DNA of 64,000 nt from Mnemiopsis leidyi (taxonomy: Eukaryota > Ctenophora > Tentaculata > Lobata > Bolinopsidae). Within the stretch, counting starts at the first letter, position 1, and each line of letters opens with the position of its first letter. A model generated the notes under the pieces. That model saw only the letters and a program-made list of their open reading frames with translations. It did not search any database and was not told the DNA's origin. Shown here piece after piece: positions 12,560-22,360 of this stretch. The stretch covers positions 167,655-231,654 of the forward strand of contig JH153473.1 in NCBI GenBank assembly GCA_000226015.1, read 5' to 3'. The position numbers were made by a program, and so were the translations under genes.

Positions 12560-15010
12560 TATATAATAATATCAGTCGCAAAACGCAAAGCGTGCCTCCA
12601 GCCAGAAAAGACACGTAATTTTCAGATTCCTTGCAATTTTAAGTTGAAAATCTTCATTTTTCGGCTTCGAAACTATAAAATTCAGATTCCTCATCAAATT
12701 TTACGTCAAAATACTGGTCTAACTTTTATCCTAGATCAAAGTCGAAAATATCCATAATGGCGCCTTATAAGGGGTCACTTTAGGAGTCAGGTGATCATTT
12801 TTTGGATTCGAAACTATCAAATTCGGATTCCTCGTCAAATTCTACGTCAAAACACTGGTCTAACTCTTCTCCTATTTCAAAGTCGAAAATTTCCATTTTG
12901 GGGCCTTATAAGGGGTCACTTAAGGGGTCACGTGGTAATTTTTTGGATTTGAAACTATCAAATTCGGATTCCTCGTCAAATTTTACATCAAGATACTGGT
13001 CTAACTTTTCTTCCAGTTCAAAGTTGAAAATTTCAATTTTGGGGCCTCAAGGGCCTTATAAAGGGTCACTTAAGGGGTCACGTGATGATTTATCGGCTCC
13101 GAAACTATCAAATTCGGATTTCCCGTCAAATTTTACATCAAGATACTGGTCTAACTTTTCTTCCAGCTCAAAGTTGAAAATTTTCATTTTTAAGGCCTTA
13201 AAGGCCTATAAAGGCCCTTAAAGGCCTTCAGATCAACTTTTCACATAGCCTAAGCCACAGAACCCGCTAAAATGTACAATACCTGAAATTTTCATGACTC
13301 TATCTCTTTCCGTTTGGGCCCCGATTCGTCCCCCGAGTTGGAGTACCTTTTTGGGCCTTTTTTAGGGCCTTTAAGGCCTTTAGAGGGGTCGGAGCGAATT
13401 TTAACATAGCCTAAGCCACAAAACGTGATGAAATCTACCTTGTCTGAAATTTTCAAGTCTCTATCTCTTTCTGTTTAGGTTCCAATCCGTTTGCAAAAAA
13501 GTGTCGAGCGGGGGGGGAGGGTGTCGCATACCACACTTCATTCTGTCATGATACTAGGGGGTGGCAAAATTTGTTTTTTGTCTTTTCTGGGGTGGTTGCC
13601 ACCACCCTAATATAATTATATCAGACGCAAAACGCAAACCGTGCCTCCAGCCAGAAAAGACACGTGGTTTTCAGATTCCTTGTAATTTTAAAATGAAAAT
13701 TTTCTCCTAGCTCAAAGTCGAAAACTTCCATTTTGGGGCCTTATAAGGGGTCACTTAGGATTCACGTGAGGATTTTTTGGATTTAAAACTATCAAATTCG
13801 GATTCTTCGTCAAATTTTACGTCAAAATACTGGTCTGACTGTTTCCCTAGCTCAAAGTTGAAAATTTCAATTTTGGGACCTTAAGGGCTATATAAGGGGT
13901 CAATTAAAGGGTCACGTGATGATTTATCGGCCCCGAAACTATCAAATTCGGATTCCTCGTCAAATTCTACGTCAAAATACTGATCTGACTGTTTTCCTAG
14001 CTCAAAGTTGAAAATTTCAATTTTCGGGCCTTAACTTTAAGGGCCTTATAAGGGGTTACTTAAAGGGTCACGTGATGATTTATCGGCTCCGAACCTATCA
14101 AATTCGGATTGCTCGTCAAATTTTACGTCAAGATACTGGTCTAACTTTTCTTCTAGCTCAAAGTTGAAAATTTTCATTTTTAAGGCCTTAAAGGCCTATA
14201 AAGGCCCTTAAAAGCCTTCAGATCAACTTTTCACATAGCCTAAGCCACAGAACCCGCTAAAATGTACAATACCTGAAATTTCTTTTCTGGGGTGGTTGCC
14301 GCCACCCTAAAACGCAAAGCGTGCCTCCAGCCAGAAAAAACACGTGGTTTTCAGATTCCTTGTAATTTTAAAATGAAAATTTTCATTTTTCGGCTTCAAA
14401 ATTATAAATTCGGATTCCTCGTCAAATTCTACGTCAAAATACTGGTCTAACTTTTCTCCTAGCTCAAAGTCGAAAACTTCCATTTTGGGGCCTTATAAGG
14501 GGTCACTTAGGATTCACGTGAGGATTTTTGGATTTAAAACTATCNNNNNNNNNNNACTATCAAATTCGGATTTCCGTCAAATTTTACATCAAGATACTAG
14601 GTCTAACTTTTCTTCTAGTTCAAAGTTGAACATTTTCATTTTAGGGCCTTAAATGCCTTTAAAGGGCCTTAGAGGCCTTCTGAACAAATTTCTACATAGC
14701 CTTAGCCACAGAGCCCGCTGAAATCTACAATACCTGAAATCTTCATGACTCTATCTCTTTCCGTTTGGACTCCAATTCGTCCCCCGATTTGGAGACTTTT
14801 TGGGCCTTTTTTAGGGCCTTAAAGGGCCCTTAGAGGGGTCGGAGCGAATTTTAACATAGCCTTAACCACAAAACGTGATGAAATCTACCTTGTTTGAAAT
14901 TTTCAAGTCTCTATCTCTTTCCGTTTAGGCTCCAATCTGTTTGCAAAAAAGCGTCGTGGGAGGGGGGGTCGTATACCACACTTCATATTGTCACACTTCA
15001 TATTGTCACC
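12560..15010. repeat. Higher-order satellite-like block
   Basis: A subunit of 141-155 bp containing actatcaaattcgg recurs at about 12813, 12954, 13104, 13788, 13938, 14093 and 14555. These are packed in larger blocks that each begin with the phrase gcgtgcctccagccagaaaa (12587 on; a one-base variant near 13637; 14320 on) and finish with a tract around agcctaagccacagaacc (13238, 14226 and a variant near 14699). The junction near 14280 joins the middle of one block to the end of another, as unequal exchange would. Eleven Ns at 14545-14555 mark an assembly gap. A long open frame at 12802-13221 is a by-product of the repeat period. Confidence 0.85.
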
Positions 15011-15924
15011 CTATTTAATAATTATTTGATAATATAATTATCTGATAGGATTGCTGTTATGACGTTTTCTTTTTGATTTATGCTTCCCTTAGATTCAGGA
15101 GCATTAACGTTCCTTATACTAGTTACTTGAATCAATGCTAGTCAGTATTCACATGCAAACGTATTACAATCTAAGGAATGGTGTGATATACCAACATTTT
15201 CCATAGACTTTCCTACGTATAAGTACATATTCATGTTTGTATCTTTTGTTTCTATTTGATTTACAGTAGTATTTTTTGTAAAATTACAATTATGATACCT
15301 AGGGTTTACTTACACATAAATTAGTTGTTTATATTTTATTTTTATTTCTGAAGAATTTGTTTCTATTTCTGAAAAATGCATCTTGTTATAAATTATAATC
15401 ATGATACTGAGTGTATAATCATTAATCATAATACTGAGTGTACTAAGTACTTCGTAATAATAAGATGGTGAGTTACTTGTTCATGCAGAACATTTGTGCA
15501 GTCCTCCTAAAACTCAAAGTAAACACTTCTTGTAGCTTGTAATGTGTTTAGATAAAAGTTTTCTAGAAATAGAATTAACATTTGTATTCTGTAATATCTG
15601 TTCAGATTTCATTTAGTTTTTCTTAGAATATTTTTTATTTGTTTGCTAAATAAGTAAGCTGAGTAACTGTAAATTCTATGCTGCACCTCAATCCATCAAA
15701 TTTAAAGTAGTCGACAGCTACGATTGGAATACATTGAATAACTAAATGCTAATCGTGATGAAGTTGCATGTGAATAATCTGAATTAATTATGAATTCTCA
15801 GGATTTAATAATTTTAAATCGCAACGACCGCCAATTTCCAGTTTCCACTACAATGGTCTTCGCTGGTGTTTAAAAATGATTATAGTTATACATAAAGTAT
15901 ATTTCATGACTTTCTCCACACCAG
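15011..15924. other. A/T-rich non-coding stretch
   Basis: I see no gene or repeat family here. In the long-transcript model of the ABCA gene it forms the 3' part of an intron, ending with the pyrimidine-containing acceptor tttctccacaccag. Confidence 0.5.
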
Positions 15925-16071
15925 GACACAGTGATCCACCTTAGTTCTTCTAGTGGATCAGAACTTGAGGGAACATCTAGAGAAGATCAACCGCTTCTTC
16001 TGTCGTCCCCTGATGGGAGAAAAACCAAAAGTAACACCATAAGCACGAAGAAGAAAATTAAATATAGATGA
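15925..16071 (+). CDS. Orphan terminal exon, probable alternative ABCA C-terminus
   Basis: After the acceptor tttctccacaccag an open phase-0 frame of 48 codons plus TGA encodes a Ser-rich, then basic tail that includes SREDQPLLLSS. EDQPLL fits the acidic dileucine pattern [DE]xxxL[LI] used by AP adaptor complexes for endosome/lysosome sorting. Within the last ABCA exon, position 12145 carries a perfect donor GTAAGT, also at a phase-0 codon boundary. Joining 12022-12144 to this exon gives a 1376-residue product from the detected exons. No other plus-strand gene nearby could own this exon. The protein join is inference; the splice sites and phases are seen directly. Confidence 0.6.
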   Translation, partial: DTVIHLSSSSGSELEGTSREDQPLLLSSPDGRKTKSNTISTKKKIKYR

Positions 16072-16110
16072 CATTTACGGTAATAGGGTTGTTGTTAAGA
16101 TAACATTAAC

Positions 16111-16116
16111 ATTAAA
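16111..16116 (+). terminator. Possible variant poly(A) signal ATTAAA
   Basis: ATTAAA occurs 40 bp after the stop of the orphan terminal exon. This is weak evidence by itself but it is in the right position. Confidence 0.3.
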
Positions 16117-16722
16117 AGCTCATTAACTTGTAGGGCTGACTTAAACTATTTGATAATAATATGATCGTGTGTCGTGAGTTTTCGGTTTGGTGATTGTATA
16201 TCTTTGTATATTTTTGTAGCTTAATTTATTCCTTAATGAAGCCAAGAATGCAGATACCATGGTTGATGGTCTGCGAGGGCGTTCAATCATTTTTATAACT
16301 GTTAGATTTAGTACATTAACAATAACATAGTCTTTTATGCAAATAATCAATCTTGAAGTTTATTATGAATGTAAATAATTACCGGGTTTTTTAATTCGGG
16401 GAGACAGATATCGTATAATATTATTAGGAATGTGATTGTCACTTATTGCTTATACTTGATTGATATGATTCACTCCCAATTATAATTGTACAGCTGCGCG
16501 CACCCTCCCGTCATTTTATTCTCCCGTCATTTTATTCGCTTCGAATGAGGGTCGGACAAAGTCAGACAACTGGTTGCATGGTGCGCGCGGTGGGGGTTTA
16601 ACTCAAAAAATTCAACAGCAGCCTTGTAGGTTGATAACCTACTGTCGAGGCAATCACGCGCCGCTCTCAGTCTCACGCATTTCTGGCCCATCAACCTTAT
16701 AATATAAGTTTCCGTTTATGAC
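16117..16722. other. Non-coding stretch
   Basis: No gene is seen. From about 16490 the composition turns GC-richer (CGCGC runs) and leads into the MITE cluster. Confidence 0.5.
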
Positions 16723-16801
16723 TTGTCGCGGTGATACCCGCCCGACTCACGCAGCTAAAGCTGTTAGAACGGTAGACGGATATATATAATAATCTCGTCA
16801 A
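16723..16801 (-). mobile_element. Small TIR element (MITE), copy 1, 8-bp TSD
   Basis: On the plus strand it begins TTGTCGCGGTGATACCC and ends with the inverse of TTGACGAG (CTCGTCAA). The two ends are degenerate inverted repeats of each other. The flanks are TTTATGAC at 16715-16722 and TTTATGAC at 16802-16809, a perfect 8-bp duplication. It is 79 bp long with no coding capacity. An 8-bp duplication is typical of hAT (also P) elements; the superfamily is inferred. Confidence 0.8.
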
Positions 16802-16819
16802 TTTATGACTTGCTCTTAC

Positions 16820-16877
16820 TTGACGAGATTATATCCGTCTACCGTTTAGCTGCGTTAGTCGGGTACCACCGCGACAA
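16820..16877 (+). mobile_element. Small TIR element (MITE), copy 2, imperfect 8-bp TSD
   Basis: It begins TTGACGAGATTATATCC and ends CGCGACAA. It is 58 bp, internally shortened and lies 18 bp from copy 1 in the opposite orientation. The flanks GCTCTTAC and GCTCTAAC form an 8-bp duplication with one mismatch. The pair of copies makes a large apparent palindrome. Confidence 0.75.
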
Positions 16878-16970
16878 GCTCTAACCAGAGCCCTTTTGCG
16901 CGCGGCGTGAGCATGAGCACTTGGTTAGGCGAAGTTTATAACCTACTGTCCACTGTCGCAGTCATGTCAC

Positions 16971-17015
16971 TTGACGAGGTGATATCCGCGTGGCCATCTA
17001 ACGTTCTAATGAAAC
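16971..17015 (+). mobile_element. Partial copy of the same MITE
   Basis: It starts with TTGACGAGGTGATATCC, a terminus intermediate between the two end types of the family, followed by the internal ctaacgttctaatgaaacg. The far terminus was not found, so the copy is truncated or rearranged. Confidence 0.6.
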
Positions 17016-17118
17016 GTTAGGAGAGCAACGAGCTGAAAGCCACGCGCGCGCAGTGCAGGACTAAGCAAAGTGTAGCAAGCGCGAGTCTGGTGACATTGCT
17101 ACACGTTGCATAGCCCTG

Positions 17119-17190
17119 TTGACGAGATTATATCCGTCTAACGTTCTAACGAAACGCTTTAGCTGCGTGAGTCGGGTATCACCGCGACAA
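17119..17190 (+). mobile_element. Small TIR element (MITE), copy 3, 8-bp TSD
   Basis: 72 bp, from TTGACGAGATTATATCC to ACCGCGACAA. Flanked by TAGCCCTG on both sides (17111-17118 and 17191-17198). The target was itself a GC-rich repeat starting TAGCCCTGCTGCCG, so the order of insertion can be read. Confidence 0.85.
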
Positions 17191-17240
17191 TAGCCCTGCT
17201 GCCGCGAAGCGGCAGCCTAGCCTCCGGCGCGCGGCCACAG
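17191..17240 (+). repeat. GC-rich hairpin repeat, copy A
   Basis: Starts TAGCCCTGCTGCCGCGAAGC, contains the stem ctgccgc/gcggcag and then cctccggcgcg. A clear inverted copy lies at about 37550-37594. Function unknown. Confidence 0.65.
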
Positions 17241-18796
17241 CCAACAACGTCACAACGTGAGACAATGGTAATACTGAACACCGATCGTGGATCGACAAAT
17301 GCAAAGTCATCACGCGCTTTGTACGGCAGCGCGCACAACACGCGCTCGCTCTCAGTACGCATCTCTTGCCTTGTTTGCGGCCCATTTTCAATGTTCAAAT
17401 CAAATTTTGGTCCCTATACGGGGCGGCAGCAGGTCAAACATCGTTTACGTTTGACAACGCATTTTAATTCTGATCATTCTGTTGCTAAATTTAAACACGT
17501 ACGCGTATATTTGATATCCCTGTGCAATCATGGCGCGAAATTAGGACGGACGCAAAAGCTCACACAGGTGCATCCCAATAAGGCGCGCAGTGCGAGCCAC
17601 AGAGCTATGCTGGCTTATCAAATCATTCTGGCCTGTCAAAGAAATTGTTAATATAAAACATGTACATCCCTGTATGCGCTTTACAATGACCCACAATTAA
17701 GATTAAAGACAAAATATGTTGATGGCCACATTGAAGTGTTATTGATATTGCAGAGAAATCAAGCTACTCAATTCAATATGAGTGGTAATAATATACTTTG
17801 TCATTACTTAATTACATCATTGAATATCCTTTAGACTGCTTGTTTCCTTGATTTACGTCTTTTCTGATATGTGTTATGGTCAGCAGCATTATATTACAAG
17901 ATGGTTTCAAATGGCATACTAGTCCAGGGTCTATGAGTAGAGGTCAAACTCCAAGACCCTCAGTACTAGAGTGATGAACTGTCGACAAAATTGTGATGTG
18001 AAACATTTCATTGCAATTTCGCAGTATTAAATGTCAGAGAGCAAAAGCTCACAGATATCAGAGCTAGATCTGAACTTAATTGACTGTTACATGAAATAAT
18101 TTTCTATTTGCTGTAGTGCCTTTTAGCACAGGGTGAGAGCTCAATTTGGAATTCTTGTTTTCCATATTCTTCATTATTGTGTTTGAGGGTTCCTGGGCTC
18201 CAAAGTCCTAATGTTTCATTTTATGTATTGTGGGTGATGTTGTGTATTGAATATCATTTTATATCAAGTTACTGTATTAAGTCTGAATTTTCACATGAGA
18301 AAAATGTATACATGTTGTAAAACTGATTCATGTACGAAAAATGTTTGTAGATATGAACTGCTGACAACTCTGCCAACAGTCTTTATAAAGTAAGCAAATG
18401 GTCCAGACAGGAGGAGCCAAAGTATGGTACAGAATGCACTCAAGTAGTTTCAGAAGAGTCTCGTTATTACTGAGATAGACAATGTACTAATAGGTATGAT
18501 GTATATGAAGTACAGCTCTGAAAAGTCATACAAAAAGAATGACTCACAGTCTTGATTTCATTCACCATTATTTTGACAAATTTTATTTCAGAACAGATTA
18601 CAGTCTGTAGGCAAACACCTGATCAACGACATCTTCCCCTCTGAATGACAAAAATTCTCAGATTAGTAATGAAATTTGTTTTTCTCTAGCAAGGGGTAAG
18701 TGGCAACTACTTATTTCAAAATCTGATAAAAAATTTGTAATGAATATAACAAAAAGAATGGTAACTTGTATTAACAAACTACATTTTAATTTAATG
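17241..18796. other. Non-coding stretch
   Basis: An open frame at 17265-17651 shows no family resemblance and lies in GC-rich repeat-like sequence, so I do not call it a gene. The rest to 18796 is A/T-rich with no visible exon. Confidence 0.45.
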
Positions 18797-18798
18797 TA

Positions 18799-19153
18799 CA
18801 GTCATCCCCCGATTAACCAAGCTTTTCAGGGGAAAGCAAAAATGCTCGGTAAATCAGGGGACCCGGTAAATCGGGGGAGTGCCATTTTTGGCCGAAATTG
18901 GGTCTAAATTGTCTCTTATATGTCTATATACTGTCTTATGTGTCTATATATCGTCTTTTTGTCTTTGGAACAATGTTAAATAAGTAAAAAGTGTTAGTCC
19001 GACTGTATTACATAGTTTTGACAACAAAATTAAACAGCCAACAACCCTACTCCTGGCGAAAAAATTTTAAGCTCAAATTTTGGGGGAAAGGAATGATGCC
19101 TGGTAAATCAGGGGACCTGGTAAATCGGGGCACTGTAAATCGGGGGATGACTG
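18799..19153. mobile_element. pogo/Tigger-like MITE with TA duplication
   Basis: The ends CAGTCATCCCCCGATT and AATCGGGGGATGACTG are exact inverted repeats, flanked by TA on both sides. The interior of 355 bp holds further ggtaaatcggggg half-repeats and no transposase. TA target sites and a CAG..CTG terminus of this type are characteristic of Tc1/mariner, especially pogo/Tigger non-autonomous elements. Confidence 0.85.
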
Positions 19154-19568
19154 TATTATGTTTTGGACCATTGATGGTCCACATGATAGGTATTGCCTTA
19201 ACGTTATGTTGGCTGGCCATGGAAGATACCAAATGGTACATGTTTTTTCATTGATTATTTTATTAGTGTTATATCACAATAGGTCAAAATTAACCCAGCC
19301 TCATACTGAAGGCAATAATATACACTTAAGATTGAATGCTAAATTCAATCTCACTTACAAAACCAAGTTGCTTCTAAGATTTAATAAGTTGATTAAGTCC
19401 CAGTCCCAGCACTCTTTACAACATCACGCTTAAGAGAAGAACATAGCTTAAATAATTTCCCAAAAATAAGCTTATATAAATTGTCTCTTTCCTGATTTTG
19501 AACCAAATAAGATAAATGTAGCCGACCAAAAATCCATATTCCCGGCAATACGTAAACGTCTCTTTCTT

Positions 19569-20060
19569 TTAAAATGGAGAATGATCTGGTTGGAGTTCGT
19601 TGACAAAATCATGTTGTTCAATAAGAAATCTGATTCTTTCAATATATCTTTGTCGTATGCTTATGTTTCCCGGGAGCAAGACTTCTGTAACAAAGTTAAA
19701 TGGGTCACCAATGACCTCCAATAGGTTAGTGAATGTGCTGTCTTGAACTTCTTTACATTGAAACAATTGATGGCAGGGGCTGTCCTCTACAAACGAAGTT
19801 TCGAACAAGGAAAGAAACTTAAACTGGTGTAGACCATTAAATCTGTCTTTCAAGCAGCGAACGGTTTTCTGGATGACCTCAATCAACAGCCTCCTTCGCT
19901 CATCTTTGTGGTTGAGAACTGTGTCTCCTCCTGCTGAGCCAGAGTACATGTCGTACAACGTGTTCCGTTTTCTTTTTCGCTTCGATAAAGTTGGCGGGTC
20001 AAAGTCTGCTGCAATCTTTTCGTAGATTTTGTCAGCATCATCGTTGATTTTTCAGTGTGA
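19569..20060 (-). pseudogene. hAT-like transposase fragment (ZMYM1-type)
   Basis: An open frame read leftward encodes KIYEKIAADFDPP, a basic KRKRKR patch, then ...VIQKTVRCLKDRFNG... and ...RQRYIERIRFL... to a stop at 19569. The arrangement of a basic linker followed by a helix ending LKDRF resembles the middle of hAT transposases related to ZMYM1. The catalytic and dimerisation regions are not recognisable, so this is a remnant. It may or may not belong to the family that mobilised the 8-bp-TSD MITEs nearby. Confidence 0.45.
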
Positions 20061-20205
20061 ATGGCCTGTGAACCCTGTGATCGGTGGTCGCTCCTTTTTA
20101 CCGAGGCGGAGCAAGGCGGAGCGAGCAAAAAAGTAGCTGATTTGGGGCTACAGATTCCCATTCCTAGCAGTTTCAGAAATTTCTGCCACTGGGCATTCCA
20201 CAGCC

Positions 20206-20920
20206 GAAAATACTTGCAGCTATATAGCAGGTGGTCCTCCATTACGTGTCCTGGATTACAGAAGCGTTAACTCCTAATTCATGTGGCAAATTTATATGGC
20301 AAATGTGGCAAACAATTTACTCGAGTCAAAAAAACTACTTCCAATTATAGGAAAAGAATAGGTGCGTTAGCGTATGTAATGTTTTACTGAGTACAGCTTG
20401 ATATCGTAGGTGGGATGTTAGGGAAAAAATTACGGTAGAGACCCATAAACTCAGCAATTGAGGCCTCTGCTCCTGTAAGCTAAGTTGGTGACACTGATCC
20501 GGAACACAAAACCGTTCACATTACAAATCTTAATAAAAGATTTTCATATGTTGCACAAATGACAACTCTTTTTTGTTCAAAGTTTAAACAAAAATGTTGG
20601 CAATTCCTCAAGAGGTTGCAAAATTTGTTATGCAGTCAATGAAGGATTATTTTTTCTGTCTACCTGAATTATGTTTGAAAATGTAATTTGAATAAGGTAT
20701 TTGAGTGTTCTTGTAGAAATGCACAAACATAAGCCATCAGTTATAGCTGAATAATATAAACTCATGACACATCGTGCAGCTGCAATAAATTTACAGAATA
20801 AACTTCTACTAGTATCATTTTTGGATATAATCCTCATATTAGTTTGGTGTGAGAAATGCACGATCATTTTGTAGTGTTTCATACTTCTATCAGCGACTTT
20901 GCTCTCTTAGAAGGTTCTTT
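20206..20920. repeat. Duplicated block, copy 1
   Basis: Segments of this block match 21596-22360 in the same order: cagctatatagcaggtggtc, then ctcagcaattgag, ggtgacactgatccggaaca, aaaaatgttggcaattcctc and a final part around gcaataaatttacagaat. Spacing between copies is about 1.39 kb. The left edge reads on the minus strand as HVMEDHLLYSCKYF, a Cys/His pattern reminiscent of the end of some retrotransposon proteins, but that is only a hint. Confidence 0.75.
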
Positions 20921-21595
20921 GTAGGGCGCTGACTGCTGAGGATAAAATTAGTGGCCATTTCTTAATCATAGGTGGGTTAATTGTTAAATTCGTGTCCAAG
21001 TCACCAAAAAAGGTGATTTTAAGTTTCTTAACCATTTAAAATAATGTCAAGAGCCTAACCGGTGTACTTCTAAACATCTATTGATTTTTAAGTTGGCTAT
21101 GATAAAGTCTTGTAATCGTTCAATCCACTCCTCTATATCCTGTGCGTTAGGGCGAACGGTGGAATTGAGTAGTTAACTTCTGACACCATGTCGTGTTTAT
21201 ATTTGACAAGAGATAGACTTCACAACTATGGCATAAGGGACCTATAATATAATTAAAATTAGTATTACAATCAATTATATTAATATTAAATATCAACTAT
21301 CAGAACACTGAGAATGGCTTGTGACAGCATGTTATCTGAAACCTGTGTGGTCATCCTCGAATTCTAATTGCAGTCTTCTGGAAGTGGGGATTTTAATGTT
21401 ATGTCGCTGGGTTCTAGTGTTGGAGACATTGTGAGCAATATCAAGAGCACGAAATAATGTAATATGAGGTTGAAATGCTGACGTGTCACCTGAATTTGTT
21501 AACTATACTTATCCTACCTCTTTGATATGCCCTTTTCTTTAAGAGGCTATGGAACGACTTCCCTCCCTGCTCGTTTAAGCTACCGTTGAAAAGTC
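20921..21595. other. Spacer between duplicated blocks
   Basis: No gene, tandem repeat or transposon terminus recognised. Confidence 0.4.
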
Positions 21596-22360
21596 CAAAA
21601 TACTTGCAGCTATATAGCAGGTGGTCCTCCATTACGTGTCCGGTGGGAGGATCGGGAAAAGTTTACGGTAGAGACACATAAACTCAGCAATTGAGACCTC
21701 TGCTCCTGTAAGCTAAGTTGGTGACACTGATCCGGAACACAAAACCGTTCCAGTACAACTCCAGCACAGATGACTACTCTACCGCTAGACATGTTTTAAA
21801 ATCGGACTATGCAGAGCTCCAACTTCATTTTGCTTTACTAAAAACTGACTCCATGTTAAAGATAAATTAAGTTGCTTCTGAAATACCTACTCGGTTACAT
21901 CTTGCGTAACAAGTAAAAAATTCTCAGAAAATTTGACTTAATGGGAACAGTCTTTACAACCGGCCTTAATTGTCATATCGACTGTTTGTTACCGGAACTA
22001 AATAGTTTGCCGGATTTTTTTTCGTTCAAAGTTTGAACAAAAATGTTGGCAATTCCTCAAGAGGTTGCAAATTTTGATAGCAGTGTTCTCTGTCTCCCTG
22101 AATTATGTTTGAAAATGTAATTGAAATAAACATCTTTGACACATTGTGCAGCCGCAATAGATTTACAGAATTAACTTCTTTTATTTCTTTTACTACTTAC
22201 CTTTTTTGGATTTTATCCTGACATTAGTCTGATATGAATAATGCACGATCATTTTTTTGTTTTTCTTAAAATACTGAAAATTCACAATCGTTTTTGTCGT
22301 TCCTACAATTAACAATTTAGCTATTTTAAAAGGTTTTTTTGTGGGGCGCTGGGAATGAAA
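21596..22360. repeat. Duplicated block, copy 2
   Basis: Diverged partner of 20206-20920, with several internal insertions and deletions (extra sequence at about 21780-22010). Direct orientation suggests tandem segmental duplication or two insertions of one unknown element. Confidence 0.75.

Noticed and set aside
12802-13221. 139-codon open frame rich in Ser/Asn
   Set aside because: It is made of three satellite subunits whose period happens to keep the frame open; other copies of the subunit are not open and no splice or start context exists.
17265-17651. 128-codon open frame
   Set aside because: Located in GC-rich repeat-like DNA, no domain, no splice context, overlapping open frames on the other strand.
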